A stretch of DNA of 64,000 bases, from NCBI GenBank assembly GCA_900095095.1, contig FMBT01000233.1, forward strand, positions 1 through 64,000, read 5' to 3'. How positions within the stretch are numbered: the stretch's first letter is position 1; each line of letters opens with the position of its first letter. The DNA comes from Fragilariopsis cylindrus CCMP1102. Lineage: Eukaryota > Bacillariophyta > Bacillariophyceae > Bacillariales > Bacillariaceae. Made by a program: the position numbers and the translations under genes. Under the pieces are notes generated by a model. It was given only the letters and a program-made list of their open reading frames with translations, was not told the origin of the DNA and searched no databases. Shown here piece by piece: positions 1-11,162 of the stretch.

Positions 1-1320
1 GAATAATGAGTAAATAGATATATATATATATATATATTTCTTTTTTTTCTTTTTTCTCTTAAATAACTCACCTGCAGCGTACGAAGCCAGGTATTCCGAA
101 TTGACATTGAAAACTTCTCCGGTAGGACTGAAACCTAACGAGGTCAGGAGAACAATATCGCGATTCTGATGAACCTGGTGGATCTTTTTTGTTTCCATTC
201 GCCGAACGAAGCCACTGTACTCGTAATCAACTCCGTCTAAGACGCCGAAGGGTTGAGCTGAATAAAAGTTTCCCGAAACTACATTTCCCTCACCAACATC
301 GACCTCATCGGTTCCATTACTACTGCTCCTACTAGTTCCCCACGACGACCCTCCTTTGAGAGCACGTGCGAGTTGACGCTCCACTTCAAATCGAACGTAT
401 CCCGCTTCTTCTTTAACGACTCTCAGCGATTCTTTGTCTGTTACCACCATACCCATGTGCTCACTTCTAAGTTGACTATCTTCTTTGCATCTTTTATCGA
501 TCTGGTATCGACATCCCGCAACAATGACTATCTTCATCCCCAATAGCCATGATAGAGAAATATCATCCATTAGATCTCGAAAGCCCTTCGGATTCTCATC
601 CATCAAGTCTCCAGGAATGTGAAATACTGCCAATGTATTGCGATGGGATGCTATGTAGTTTGCTGATCCACGGAACATTTCAATAAAATTTCGGTTACTA
701 AATGGGCTGTTGAGGTCATTGGCAAGGAAGCCCTTCTTTTCGAGTTCATTCTCCATTTCTTGTTGACGTCGTTTGTCTGTCCGCTCGTATATGTCAACCA
801 TTTCTGGGTCGAGGCCTAAGACACTTCCAACCGTTTCTCGAGCACTAACATCAGCGGGAGGGGTAATACTTGATGCTTTGGCACTGCTATTGTTCCTGCT
901 TTTATTTTTATTTTTGCGTTCATAGCTACTATTGCATGCATGATCAACTTCTTCATTATGTTCAGCCTTGAGGTTGGAACTCAAATTCCTGATGCCACTT
1001 ATTGGGTTTTTTCTGTCACGATAAATGCGGTTGAAATTCGTTGTACCTTCAATCTGAAAAGCAGTTGCTGACAATCGAAGTTGGTTACCTGATTTTTGTT
1101 TGTGAAATTGTCGACTTGATTTATGAAACGATGACGATTGTATTGTTGCTGCTGATAGGCGAGATTTATAACGACTTTTTATAATATTACCGCCGTTTAC
1201 CCTACCACACCATCCAGAAACAAATAATGTATATTCACGACATACGCAAGAGGAGAACGTTACGATCAACGTCATTACCGCTATTCTAGTCGTTAATGTT
1301 GTTCTTTCCATCCGAAACAT
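1..1320 (-). CDS. Amino-acid N-acetyltransferase (N-acetylglutamate synthase), N-terminal part
   Basis: This is the 5' part of a gene that continues past the left edge. The first exon runs from the ATG at 1320 down to 72 and ends at a good donor (CTGCAG followed by GTGAGT), so bases 1-71 are intron. The first ~35 residues are hydrophobic and signal-like, then a long Ser/Asn-rich linker follows. From about residue 205 the protein matches the amino-acid-kinase-like domain of ArgA/NAGS: FIEMFRGSANYIASHR, then LMDDISLSWLLGMKIVIVAG and CRYQID. The family transfers acetyl from acetyl-CoA to glutamate, the first step of ornithine and arginine synthesis. The C-terminal acetyltransferase domain would lie outside the window. 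The signal-like start suggests plastid import (inference). An in-frame ATG nine bases downstream is an alternative start. Identity is based on motifs recognised by eye. Confidence 0.8.
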   Translation of the reverse strand, partial: MFRMERTTLTTRIAVMTLIVTFSSCVCREYTLFVSGWCGRVNGGNIIKSRYKSRLSAATIQSSSFHKSSRQFHKQKSGNQLRLSATAFQIEGTTNFNRIYRDRKNPISGIRNLSSNLKAEHNEEVDHACNSSYERKNKNKSRNNSSAKASSITPPADVSARETVGSVLGLDPEMVDIYERTDKRRQQEMENELEKKGFLANDLNSPFSNRNFIEMFRGSANYIASHRNTLAVFHIPGDLMDENPKGFRDLMDDISLSWLLGMKIVIVAGCRYQIDKRCKEDSQLRSEHMGMVVTDKESLRVVKEEAGYVRFEVERQLARALKGGSSWGTSRSSSNGTDEVDVGEGNVVSGNFYSAQPFGVLDGVDYEYSGFVRRMETKKIHQVHQNRDIVLLTSLGFSPTGEVFNVNSEYLASYAAGELFKRKKKKKKYIYIYISIYSLF

Positions 1321-2900
1321 AGACGAAGATGCTATAATAGATGTGAAGTGGTGGACGACAAGAATGAATTGATTTAATTTGTTTGTTCTGAAGTAACGTT
1401 AAATCTCATACCACGACCTGCCTCTCTTATTCTTTGACTCGGGTGCTTTTTAGAATTAATTGTTGTTACGAGCATCTACCGCACAAGTACGTGTTGCTTT
1501 GAGTTTTGAACGACTGATTCCGTGTTTTTGCTTGGATGTTACTAAATCTGGCTAAACGATATTGTGCCGGAACTATTATCGTACAGGAGCTTGTACGTCG
1601 ATGTATAGTGTGATGTTTAAACTCGAATACGGTATTTATGCGGGTGTTTCGAAGTGAAAAATTTAACTATGCTTAGATCTATTTAGATTTCACAATCGTG
1701 CGCGCGTCTCAAAACAGCCTACTACAGTAGTAGAAATAATGGGTGTGAAGCAAACTACTTGTGTGGTGTAGCAGTAGTACTGTAGTATAATGTTTCTACT
1801 ACTAGTACTGTGCCATTGACACCCAGTAGATGTTGATAATGCAGATATTTCAAAGTATCCTTGAGGTCAATCGACTTATTGTTTCCACTGCACTGATGGT
1901 AACGAACATTAATGATCTTGGGTCCTTTAATCATGTTGGCTATTACATACAGGGAGCAGCTTTGACAGCATTTTGTCCCTTCGAACAGGACACCCACCAA
2001 TGTCAAGCAGTAACAATGTTCATTCAATTGTAGCAATTTTACTTGATGCCTCATTTGTGGATCCTTGACTTTTGTCATGTTGATATGATGGTGGTATAAT
2101 GGAAGGTTGCATTATTATGTGTACTATCAAGAAGAATGGTTAGAAATTCTGTTACTTCTACCTTCCCTTGGTGATATTAATGCTCGCAACACAGAGCAAA
2201 ATCATTCATTCATAATTTTTCCTCCTGTGGTGGAGGAATGTAACATATAATGGCATTTCCCCCCTCCTTGCAGAACATGTTCATCACATCAAGTGCTGTG
2301 TGATCATATAATGAGGAAAATACAAACAAATGGTGCTATTGGCAGTCACTAGCATTAACAGCTTTATTGAATGTTTTATAATTTTAAACAATAAAGGTGT
2401 GAAGAATGCATCACTGTTTACATCATTGTCATCTCACCACAAGAGGTATACATGTGGCTCTTTCATTTTGTCCAAAAGTTGGTAGAAAAATTGTTGTTGT
2501 TAATCAGAGCTGGCATGGATCCCAGAGGATCAATCAGCGCTTCCTTACTTCATATCTGATTGGGAAACACTCATATTCCTCTCCTTTTCTCTAAGTCACA
2601 TTATGATGCTGTATCTAATTGAATTCTGTCCAAGTCCATTGTCAATATAGAAGGAACAGTATTTCTTGAAATGTTGATTGATGTTTAATTAATGTGTACT
2701 CTAGTTTTAAAGTACTTAACATATGTTTTGTTTCCGTTCAGCATTTAATTAACAAATTTCAAAGCGCCTTCCAACACACAACTGAAATTTGAAACATTCG
2801 AAAACTTTTTTTTTCTTAAACATTAATTAATAATAAGTGCGGCAAAAACGAGCTATCTAGGAAAAAATATAGCTACAAAACATAACTTGCTACTGCTCCT
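1321..2900. other. Gene-free stretch of 1.6 kb
   Basis: No reading frame here looks like a conserved protein. The left part (1321-1700) should hold the promoter and 5' UTR of the N-acetylglutamate synthase gene. Bases 1719-1810 contain several overlapping short palindromes built on TACTGTA/TACAGTA. The stretch 1755-2600 keeps open frames of 60-107 codons on both strands with slightly higher GC than its flanks, which would fit a decayed mobile element, but I recognise no transposase or reverse transcriptase motif. Confidence 0.5.
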
Positions 2901-4193
2901 ATGCCTAACGTTACTCGTCATTACGTTACCATAGGTCGACAGCTAGAGCCATTTTTCAGTTTTCGCATTGCGTTTGATACGAAACCATACACTGGACGAT
3001 ATTTCATCATGAAATTTTCCAAGCCGCTGCCTTCGCGGAAAGAGAACCATTTCAAAGCCCGAATCATCGACAAGGACGAGGAGGAGTTTCACTCAGATTA
3101 CCCGTACGGCGATACATATGACAACGAAGATAGAAAAGCAGATGCGATTGAAAATACTCTCTTCGATGCACTGACTACAGTTGAACGCAGCAATGGGAGT
3201 CTCCTCAGTCTGCAACAATTCGGAACTAACTCAGCTGTTGAAATGGGTCGCAGGATTTCGAGCTTGCGTTCTGCGGGAGAAACGGGCGTCTCCAGCGATG
3301 TCAAACTCAATGATAGCGAGACCAGATCGTCGTCACTACACAGTGTAATATCGATGCCAACGTTCATTAAGGTCGAAAGGGGCAATACGTTTTTGGCTCA
3401 GAAATCGTGGGATGCCATCATGTCCGATTCTCTTGAAGATGACAAACGAATGACCAATACCGGCTGTAACAGTAGTAGTGCTAATGTAAACGAATTTCCA
3501 ACTTCGAGAAGACGCTCTTGGTCAAAGCTTCGTCGTGAAGTCAAAGGCAAAGATACAAGTACTAAAGAAAATGCTCGTATCCCACTTGTAGGAAGACTTG
3601 GTAGTAGAATCAAAAAGAAAAACTCCCTTGACTCTCTTAACTCAGACAAATTACCTAATTCGTCATTCAAAGGACAACGAAATAACCGTAGTGCGGGTAC
3701 AAACAGCACGTGTAGTCGCGGAGATGTCAGCAACAACAATAAGAATTATAGTTTAAATTATGCCAAAGACTACGACGTAGAAGTTTCCTTACAAGTTTCC
3801 TTACAAGATAGGAAAACAAGTCGGAGAAGACGATCATCAAGAAGAGAAGGGAAATGCAAGAATGTACCATCCACATCTACCAGAAGTCAGTTAAATAATG
3901 ATAACAATAATAATGACAACAATCGCAATCCAAAAGAAATTGATGAGAATGATAGCCAGAGCCAGAAGATACAAACAGATCATTTATTCGTCAAAAATGA
4001 CACTACTATTGTACCGACCGAAGATCCAGATGCACACGTCGAAGATGCAATTACGGAAGAATCTAAAGTCGTCGTTCGATTAAATAATCAGCAAATAAAT
4101 GATTTTCTATTTGAAGCATTGGAAGTGATTTGTTGTGTCGAAGATGGTGGAACTCTCGACATGACTACAGAGATGGTACCTCCTCAGTTGTAG
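2901..4193 (+). CDS. Disordered basic protein of unknown function
   Basis: A single open frame of 430 codons with ATG at 2901; a second ATG at 3009 is in frame and is an equally plausible start (MKFSKPLPSRKENHF). I do not recognise the family. The protein is rich in Ser, Asn, Arg and Lys, with clusters such as TSRRRRSWSKLRREVKGK-like and KTSRRRRSSRREGK stretches that could serve as nuclear localisation signals. A direct eight-residue duplication (VSLQVSLQ) reflects a short DNA repeat near 3781-3805. An Asn/Asp-rich patch follows, and the C-terminal 40 residues (NNQQINDFLFEALEVICC) look more ordered, possibly a small helical interaction segment. No membrane segment is visible. It is convergent with the EF-hand gene downstream. 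Confidence 0.6.
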   Translation: MPNVTRHYVTIGRQLEPFFSFRIAFDTKPYTGRYFIMKFSKPLPSRKENHFKARIIDKDEEEFHSDYPYGDTYDNEDRKADAIENTLFDALTTVERSNGSLLSLQQFGTNSAVEMGRRISSLRSAGETGVSSDVKLNDSETRSSSLHSVISMPTFIKVERGNTFLAQKSWDAIMSDSLEDDKRMTNTGCNSSSANVNEFPTSRRRSWSKLRREVKGKDTSTKENARIPLVGRLGSRIKKKNSLDSLNSDKLPNSSFKGQRNNRSAGTNSTCSRGDVSNNNKNYSLNYAKDYDVEVSLQVSLQDRKTSRRRRSSRREGKCKNVPSTSTRSQLNNDNNNNDNNRNPKEIDENDSQSQKIQTDHLFVKNDTTIVPTEDPDAHVEDAITEESKVVVRLNNQQINDFLFEALEVICCVEDGGTLDMTTEMVPPQL

Positions 4194-4557
4194 TCGTGGC
4201 TGTGGTGTATACACTGTACAGTAGTTGCAATCTAATCCAACTGGCATAATTGGAAAGCATACCAAAATCATCTTGTTGATATACAGACTGCATATAATAT
4301 ATGATATATTACGGCATATGAGCTCTTATTTTTCTACTAATCAAACAGATAGATGCGAAGGCAAGTGGGGATGCAGGGGATCTTTAAACAGTACCGATAT
4401 TTAAAGAATTATTAACTCTTGTGTGGTTTCTTTTTTGACGGGTTTTCATAAACAGTATACAATAATTGAAGAAAAAATACAATAATTCTATGTAATATAT
4501 AATATACTAGTGAATGACGGGATTAAATAAAAGAAGATACATCTATTATATTTTATA
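4194..4557. other. Intergenic stretch between convergent genes
   Basis: This AT-rich stretch of 364 bases lies between the stop codons of two converging genes and must hold both 3' UTRs. It contains the palindromic motif CTGTACAGTAG at 4214-4224, which recurs at two other intergenic places in the window. AT-rich runs near 4290-4310 and 4480-4510 could be polyadenylation regions. No coding signal is seen. Confidence 0.5.
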
Positions 4558-7500
4558 TTATCTCGACTCGGTGCTGATGATCCACTTGTTTAAATCCAAT
4601 AGCTCTACCCAAGGAATATTGCTGTGCCCTACACGCGTGTACCAATCTGCGAAATCGTCGAAACTAATCGTGTCGCGAATACCACGACTACCCTTCATAG
4701 CTTTTTGAGCAGCCCATTGACATCCCATGTCGACAGCTCGTGATATAGTGCTGATCGAGTTGTCGCATTTTTCACCACTCATTGACGTCATAACGTCGTC
4801 AACAAAGTCAGAATCTAACGAACTAGACGAGGTAATCTTTACCAAAACCAAAAGAAACGAGCGTAGATATCGAGTTACGTCTGAGCTTAACAGAAATCCC
4901 CCTTTGTCTCTGTCCAGTATCTCAAATGCATACTCCAGTTTGTCACTTTTCTTGCCCTGACAAAGGAGAGTGAAACCGCAAGCGATGTCAAAGGCATTGG
5001 CTTTCCCGGTTCCATCATAGTCAAACGCCATGAATATATCGTTCAACAAATTAGATAAAGTTCGTTGTGTATCCACGCTCATATTTCTACTTACGATGAC
5101 TGTACGCATAGCCGAATCGAAGCCCTCCTTGGTAACATAATGGGAGTTACGAGAATTAGATTTACCATCCCGATATGCTTTAGCTAGAATTTCTTTCGAA
5201 GCCTTTTCACCATCTATCTTAGGAAGACCACTTTCACACAACACATGACGTAGGTGACATAGGCGCTTCTGGCTCACTGAGAAACAATAACCGTCCTGGC
5301 TGTCGTCTGTTACTATATGAAACTTCAAAGGGTTAGAGTTTCGTGGAGGACTTTTAGCTTTGGGTGACGGCTTCGGCGAGTACGGAAATGATCTTACAAG
5401 CTTAGAGAGAACAGCATCTTCCTTATCTTGAGACGGCTGTTGCATCAAGAGCAAGTCCATTTCATCCATCATATCCATCGGCATGATAGCGTGTGCATCA
5501 TCGTCATCAAAGAACGATGCATCGACTTCCGCATCGGGAGGTGCTGGTGGACAGCCCGGATCAGATATCTCTAGTCCAAGGGTATCACCAGGTGAGTTCG
5601 GCGGAATTTTTTCTTCCAAAGAATCTAAGTTTTCGACAAGTACCCATTTTGTCAAATCGAGTAGTTCCAACCATGGCGCTGTCTCATAACCCCCTTCGTT
5701 GTACCATTGACCGAATTCATCAAAGTCCACGCGTTCCTTCTTCCGCTTCCGCCATTGGTATCTCATAACATCATCTGTGACCATATTGGCTGTATCCGCA
5801 ATGTACCGATTGACTGCGTCATCCGATAAATCCCAGCTTTGCCGACAGCATGAAAATGTAACAATCAAAAATGATCGAAGGAACAGAAAAAGTTCTTCCC
5901 CATCCAATGAATTTGGCTTTGATAGGGCTTTCTTTCCTTTCTTTTTTCCTTTTTGACGCCGATCGAACAAGCTGAAAGCGAAAGATAATTTCGTCGATTT
6001 TTTTCCTCCACATAGCAAGGTCAAACCACCCATCAATTCGTTCAAGGAAACTTGATCAATCTGAACCAGATCATAGCTCCGAAAAAAGTTAGCAAGGACG
6101 TCCCGAGTATCAGATAATGATTTTGAAAGACCACTAGAACTTCGTTTTTTACTAGCTTTTACTTTGTTTTGAATAGTCTCGTGCATGTATTCCACAAAAG
6201 TTAACTTGTCGAGCAGCATAGATTTTGACATTGCCGCACTTTTTAGGTGTTTCTTTGGCATGTTCAATCCTGGTCGTTTCAATGCGACACTGTACAAAGT
6301 CGACCATACCTCCTCCGGAGAGAAAGGCAGCAATCCTAATTGATCAACAACCCCTCGAACGTAAGTCGCATCTTCCTTCAGAACAACTAGAGAGCACTGA
6401 TTCGCTAGAGGGAATGTGAACAACACCTGAACCGATGGAGGGGGACGGGAATGGCCAAATGGTGTAAGGAGGGGACCACTTGAACTGTGAACATGCCTTG
6501 TAACGTTGTGTGAATGCCGATATTGATTAGTAGAAAGATGAGAATGGCTGGGACGAGGTGAAATGAATCCTGGGGATGCAGTCTTCGGCCGTCCAGGAAA
6601 TATTGGAAGTGCGTCATGTGTCGGCGTAGATGACTTCGGATTCATTTCGTCTCCGATTACTAAGGAGAGAAGCTTCTTCAAATCAAGAAGTTCGAGCCAT
6701 GGTGCGGTATTGAAACCTCCGTTAGAATACCAAGAAGCAAATGACTCGAATGTGTGTCTTGCTTGGCTATCATCATCTTCTGGTAGACCCACATCTTTGA
6801 GGTAATGTCCTAACGTCCATCTCGCTCCGTTTTCAACGGCGGCGTACATCAACTTACGCGTGGCTGCGTTCAACTTAGGCTTCATTATACCATCCGATGA
6901 TGAGGTCAAGAACGATATCCCGGCCAACATAGTTAAGTATGATCTTAAGAAGCGAACGAGTTGGTTGCTCGTCAATCCCATCCCTATTTGTTTCTCGAGC
7001 ATTTCGAATCCAGTTGCCAGCTTAGAGCTTTTGTTCCCGGCACACAGAAAACAGAATCCAACAGCAAGCTCATAAGTAAACGCCTCTCGGGATTCAAGAG
7101 GTGGAATGCCCGAGTTGAAACAACCGAAAAAGTCTACAAAGCAGGAAGAAAATATATCCCCATCGATCTTCGAAAGTCTTCGAGTTGAACCAGACCCCAA
7201 AAGTTGGTGTAGGCAAGTGTGGAAACGCTCGATCGAGATAACTTTTTTCACATCCCCTTCGTGGTCACGATCCTTTGACGCTTGTAGTAGGATTGTAGTT
7301 ATTTCGTGGCTCGATCGATTGATTAGACCCGTTCTTTCTACTAAACTACGGAAGGTTTTGAGATTTTCTTCTGTTATGGTTATACAAAACGTGCTATCAC
7401 CTTCTTCATCCTCAGGTAAAGATCCAGAAAAGTCAAAAGAAAGAACAGTCCTACTTGCTTTGTTGCTCACGTAGTGTGGAGTTTGGCAAGAAATCTGTGT

Positions 7501-9018
7501 TAGTGGGTTTGCGATCGACGTGACATCTTCAATTTTCTTTTTCGGCTCAGAATGATCCTGTGACTTTTCATTCCTTTCCAATAAATCCAGCGATCCTCCT
7601 TGGATAGACGACTTCTGTTTGGTAGGAAGTGAACTATTGTTGATTTCCTCGGACTCGAGTTTTGGTTGAGAAAGTGTATGGTGTGTTCCCTGCTTCTGTT
7701 TGGTAGGCTGCTGTAACTGGTGGAGCGTTTGTGGTGGACCAGCACTTCTCTCGGTAGATCGCTGGGGTGTCTTCCACCTTGAAAGGTTCAGTAGATCCAG
7801 CCAAGGAGCTATTCTAGCCCCCTCTGCTTTTCGCCAACTCTGGAAGATGCCGAAGGTGACGACTACCGGTATATTATCGCTGATGTTGCTGCTCTTATCA
7901 ATATTCCCTAACTTCTTTTGAGTGTACTTGATTAGACGGTCCGTTGCGTATATTGCTATTTCCTCAAATTCTTTGCGCACCGATGATATTTCTAAGTCAC
8001 CATCCTCTTTGAGAGTTGCGATTATCGAATTGTCAAAAGACACGGTGGGTGCCTTAAGTGACGGTACGGAGCCTGTGCCATTTAAAATACCATGAATATC
8101 CGGAACAATATTCTTCTTCCAATCGGTTTCAGGAGTATTAGGCTTCCTCCGTTTGGCTTCTGGTTGCTCTCCGTTCGGCTTATTCCCCATATCGATTTGC
8201 ACCTCCGCGTTCTTATGAATACATGACGATATAGCAACAATGACTGCCCGGAAGAGTGAAAGTGCCCCGTCACGTGTGAGACTCTTTTCTTCGTCTTTTT
8301 CTTCATCCTCCCCATTAGTTTCCGTTTCATCCATATCAGAAGTCCATTCACCTCTCCTTTGGTCACCAAGAACGTCAAAGATTTGTTTGATTTTCGAATT
8401 TAAGTCCATATCTGAAAATACCATTACACCGGCTCTAATTTCTCGTGGAGACGATCCTGAATGTTTCATTTTTTCCAGAAAAGATTGTAACATAGTATTA
8501 TCACATTGCCGAGCAGCGTCGTATATAAGTTCATCCAAGGATCGGTTGCAATTACTGTTATCGTTGCTGCTTTCTTTTTTGGAGGAGGCAACAATCCCAG
8601 GACAAGTCTTCGTTCCTTCGTCCTCCGAGGTAGAAACAGTTCGAAGAGGAGGTTCACCAGGTGAATCATTTACGTCACCATTGTCCTTCTCGTCTATTGC
8701 GGTAATGCCATTCATCATTGATAGGGTGTCACTACTACTACTGCTACTTATATCACCATCTTTCAGAACGGGCAGTGACGCCATATTCTTATCCTCCTCT
8801 CGCTGCTGCATTTCATACAGTTTTTTGGTCAAGGCTTCACTTGCTTCCAGAACACGCTTGACGTCATCTTGAGTGATCGACAAGGTTATCGAAGGAACGG
8901 GGTTCTCATTACTTGTAGTATTAACAATAGCAGTAGAACATGCACTCTTTGTGGTGTTGGTGTGTGGAACCGATTCTTCCTTGTTCATCGGAGAAGAAGA
9001 CGCAACAACAGTAGCCAT
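4558..9018 (-). CDS. Large protein of four tandem EF-hand-type modules
   Basis: An uninterrupted frame of 1486 codons. I place the start at 9018 because the upstream in-frame codons lack ATG and this ATG has a strong context (ACCATGG). The protein is built from four related modules of roughly 250 residues. Each ends in a variant of PWLELLDLxKW; the ends lie near DNA positions 7775-7812, 6670-6705, 5635-5685 and 4560-4600. Upstream of that signature sits a helical segment of the form GFxLLCxGKKSxKLxxAFxxLD. Module 4 carries two near-canonical EF-hand loops, DYDGTGKANAFD and DRDKGGFLLSSD; the loops of modules 1-3 have lost most calcium ligands. The linkers are Ser/Pro-rich. No membrane segment or kinase domain is seen. 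A calcium-responsive scaffold is a reasonable inference, but no precise function can be given. There is no frame break over 4.4 kb. Confidence 0.8.
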   Translation of the reverse strand: MATVVASSSPMNKEESVPHTNTTKSACSTAIVNTTSNENPVPSITLSITQDDVKRVLEASEALTKKLYEMQQREEDKNMASLPVLKDGDISSSSSSDTLSMMNGITAIDEKDNGDVNDSPGEPPLRTVSTSEDEGTKTCPGIVASSKKESSNDNSNCNRSLDELIYDAARQCDNTMLQSFLEKMKHSGSSPREIRAGVMVFSDMDLNSKIKQIFDVLGDQRRGEWTSDMDETETNGEDEEKDEEKSLTRDGALSLFRAVIVAISSCIHKNAEVQIDMGNKPNGEQPEAKRRKPNTPETDWKKNIVPDIHGILNGTGSVPSLKAPTVSFDNSIIATLKEDGDLEISSVRKEFEEIAIYATDRLIKYTQKKLGNIDKSSNISDNIPVVVTFGIFQSWRKAEGARIAPWLDLLNLSRWKTPQRSTERSAGPPQTLHQLQQPTKQKQGTHHTLSQPKLESEEINNSSLPTKQKSSIQGGSLDLLERNEKSQDHSEPKKKIEDVTSIANPLTQISCQTPHYVSNKASRTVLSFDFSGSLPEDEEGDSTFCITITEENLKTFRSLVERTGLINRSSHEITTILLQASKDRDHEGDVKKVISIERFHTCLHQLLGSGSTRRLSKIDGDIFSSCFVDFFGCFNSGIPPLESREAFTYELAVGFCFLCAGNKSSKLATGFEMLEKQIGMGLTSNQLVRFLRSYLTMLAGISFLTSSSDGIMKPKLNAATRKLMYAAVENGARWTLGHYLKDVGLPEDDDSQARHTFESFASWYSNGGFNTAPWLELLDLKKLLSLVIGDEMNPKSSTPTHDALPIFPGRPKTASPGFISPRPSHSHLSTNQYRHSHNVTRHVHSSSGPLLTPFGHSRPPPSVQVLFTFPLANQCSLVVLKEDATYVRGVVDQLGLLPFSPEEVWSTLYSVALKRPGLNMPKKHLKSAAMSKSMLLDKLTFVEYMHETIQNKVKASKKRSSSGLSKSLSDTRDVLANFFRSYDLVQIDQVSLNELMGGLTLLCGGKKSTKLSFAFSLFDRRQKGKKKGKKALSKPNSLDGEELFLFLRSFLIVTFSCCRQSWDLSDDAVNRYIADTANMVTDDVMRYQWRKRKKERVDFDEFGQWYNEGGYETAPWLELLDLTKWVLVENLDSLEEKIPPNSPGDTLGLEISDPGCPPAPPDAEVDASFFDDDDAHAIMPMDMMDEMDLLLMQQPSQDKEDAVLSKLVRSFPYSPKPSPKAKSPPRNSNPLKFHIVTDDSQDGYCFSVSQKRLCHLRHVLCESGLPKIDGEKASKEILAKAYRDGKSNSRNSHYVTKEGFDSAMRTVIVSRNMSVDTQRTLSNLLNDIFMAFDYDGTGKANAFDIACGFTLLCQGKKSDKLEYAFEILDRDKGGFLLSSDVTRYLRSFLLVLVKITSSSSLDSDFVDDVMTSMSGEKCDNSISTISRAVDMGCQWAAQKAMKGSRGIRDTISFDDFADWYTRVGHSNIPWVELLDLNKWIISTESR

Positions 9019-9820
9019 GGTATAATCCTTTGCTCTTGCAATATTCGAAAGTAGAAAGTTACACGACGGTGAAGGATTTGACAGGGAAATCTCTAGGGAC
9101 AATGCAGCCTTGATACTTTGCGTAGTGGCTATGATTGTCAGAAGAACTCGAACCAATTTTTTGTCACTGTATTATAGTAGCGTGTATTTATATCAATTTC
9201 TTCTTTCAAAAAGAATGCTGTGTAGATAGATATCCTGTTTTGTTACAATCCTGTTGATTGGTTGAACGAGGGTCGCTGAGGTACTAATCAATCAGTAGCA
9301 CAAAATTTGCATCAAGGTATTACTAGACGGTAAATTGGTTTTGTTTCGACCAATATACAAACACCATCGACAGGGCATTGATAGCATCAAAAATATTGTT
9401 TCTTTGTTACTGTGTATCTGTGTTTGAATTGATTCGATTTCTTTTGTACAATACCTTGAACCGGTAACAAAATGGAATGGTACGGACCATCATACTACGT
9501 GCAGCAAAAACTGTTTCAAATTAAGCGCAGGCCTCTCCAAATGCTGTTTTGAATTTTTTTGTTTTGAATTGGATATTGTGCGCGCAACAGTGCGTGCATT
9601 TGGAGGGGCCGGGAGAAATTTAATAATTGAATTTAGTTTTTCCAAGTGTCGCTCCATTCCATTTCTCATTTCTCATCATTCAACATCGACCCCATCGAAA
9701 GGGATAGGACAAGATAAAATATTGCTGACTACCGTAGACACTCATCGACTCGTTAGGACCATAGAACCTGAAACTTAAAACCCCAACAAGTTTCTTATTA
9801 CGAGACACTCCTAAATCAAC
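9019..9820. promoter_or_regulatory. Shared upstream region of the EF-hand and UBL5 genes
   Basis: About 800 bases separate two divergently transcribed starts, so this stretch should contain both promoters. No TATA box is convincing. There is a GC-richer patch at 9575-9610 (GTGCGCGCAACAGTGCGTGC). No conserved small frame or RNA gene is recognised. Confidence 0.4.
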
Positions 9821-10042
9821 ATGATCGAAGTGGTGCTGAACGATAGGCTTGGGAAGAAAGTGCGCGTTAAGTGCAACGAAGATGATACAATTGGCGACCT
9901 GAAGAAACTCGTTGCAGCTCAAGTGGGCACTCGACCAGAAAAAATCAAGCTGCAAAAATGGTACACTGTTTACAAGGACCACATCACGTTGGAAGACTAC
10001 GAAATTCATGATGGTATGGGGCTCGAATTGTACTATCAATGA
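9821..10042 (+). CDS. UBL5: Ubiquitin-like protein 5 (Hub1)
   Basis: A complete single-exon gene of 73 residues. The start [20 protein letters not shown], the middle [10 protein letters not shown] and the end [14 protein letters not shown] are almost identical to UBL5/Hub1 of animals, plants and yeast, and the length is the usual 73 residues. The protein ends in the double tyrosine plus one residue typical of the family and lacks the Gly-Gly tail used by ubiquitin for conjugation. In other eukaryotes it binds the spliceosomal protein Snu66 non-covalently and affects splice-site choice, in the nucleus. The start is certain because the first residues are conserved. Confidence 0.97.
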   Translation: MIEVVLNDRLGKKVRVKCNEDDTIGDLKKLVAAQVGTRPEKIKLQKWYTVYKDHITLEDYEIHDGMGLELYYQ

Positions 10043-11162
10043 ATACGAATATTGCGAATAATTTCAGACGTTTTGTTGCCGGTTACTTTTCATACGACGA
10101 CGACGATAGATATCGGCGCTTTCCTTTTTCGAGAAATGAGCAAGAGGTACGGTACCACAACACAACAGGAAGGATCAAGATTAAAGAAAACCTCGTCGAT
10201 ATTGATATTTATTGCCGTGCGCTCACTGTCCTTCCTCTTTTAGAAGCAGCATACAGCACACAGCACACAAGCCAACGTAAAGTAAACTAAATTAAACAGT
10301 AAATGAATAGTTATGAATAATCAGTTCCCAATTGTAACATCAAAGTAACATTGACTGGAAATTCTTAAGATAAACGGAAGATCAGATATTGAAATCATTC
10401 CAAGAAAATAGGACAAAATCCCAACTCAATAAGAAACAATTGAGTATAGTTGATGATGTATCATGCTTTAAGTACTATTACTGTAATTTTGATATTTTTA
10501 CACTAGTAGCGTGTCTGGCAATGTCATTATAAAAACTTTGGTATATTCTTGCATCCTAATCATCTAGCTAGTATCCAATAGTTATCCAACCACAATATAG
10601 GTAAACAAGAATAAGATATGGATTAATAACAAAGATATAAAAGGAACTGTTACCAGAAAATCCTCTTATAGGCTTAGGAAGAACTTGTGTTTTCAAAAAA
10701 GAACAAGATGAATATAAAGGTGTGGAACAGCCTAGTAGTTAGCCAAGGGCCAAAAGTAGTATTGTTGTAAAATAGTCCACACTTTTTTCATCACACATAT
10801 GACACAACAAGGTGAAAATTCATTCAAAAAGAGAAGGTAATCATCTAAAAATTAACTTTAAAAAAATCATTCTACTGTACAGTAGCACTAGCGCCGCGTA
10901 ACGAGCAGATAGATACACGTGTAATTTATAATTTGATTGATTCAATTTGCAACAAAGACAAAACACAGATTCGAAAATATCCACCCACAATCAATGTCAA
11001 ATTAAATGAGTGAACAGAAAAAAATAAATCGTTAACAGATCGATACATGTTGCATGGTGAGCTATCCCAATCGAAAAGCTCAAAAAAATCAACCTTGCTT
11101 CGAGCAATCTGAAATGACGAGGTCAAGAATAACACTAAAATTTGTCGAATACAGTCGCAACC
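10043..11162. other. Gene-free stretch of 1.1 kb
   Basis: This stretch holds the 3' UTR of the UBL5 gene and the upstream region of the kinase gene. It is AT-rich. At 10872-10885 there is a perfect 14-base palindrome, CTACTGTACAGTAG, whose core recurs at 4214 and 31870. A short frame overlapping the UBL5 stop (10039-10290) has no conserved character. Nothing else is recognised. Confidence 0.5.

Noticed and set aside
8240-8872. A 210-codon open frame on the plus strand
   Set aside because: It lies wholly antisense to the well-supported EF-hand-type gene, and its Ser-rich composition mirrors the Ser/Glu codons of that gene.
10039-10290. A short frame overlapping the UBL5 stop
   Set aside because: It begins inside the last codons of UBL5, has no conserved character and no suitable start context.
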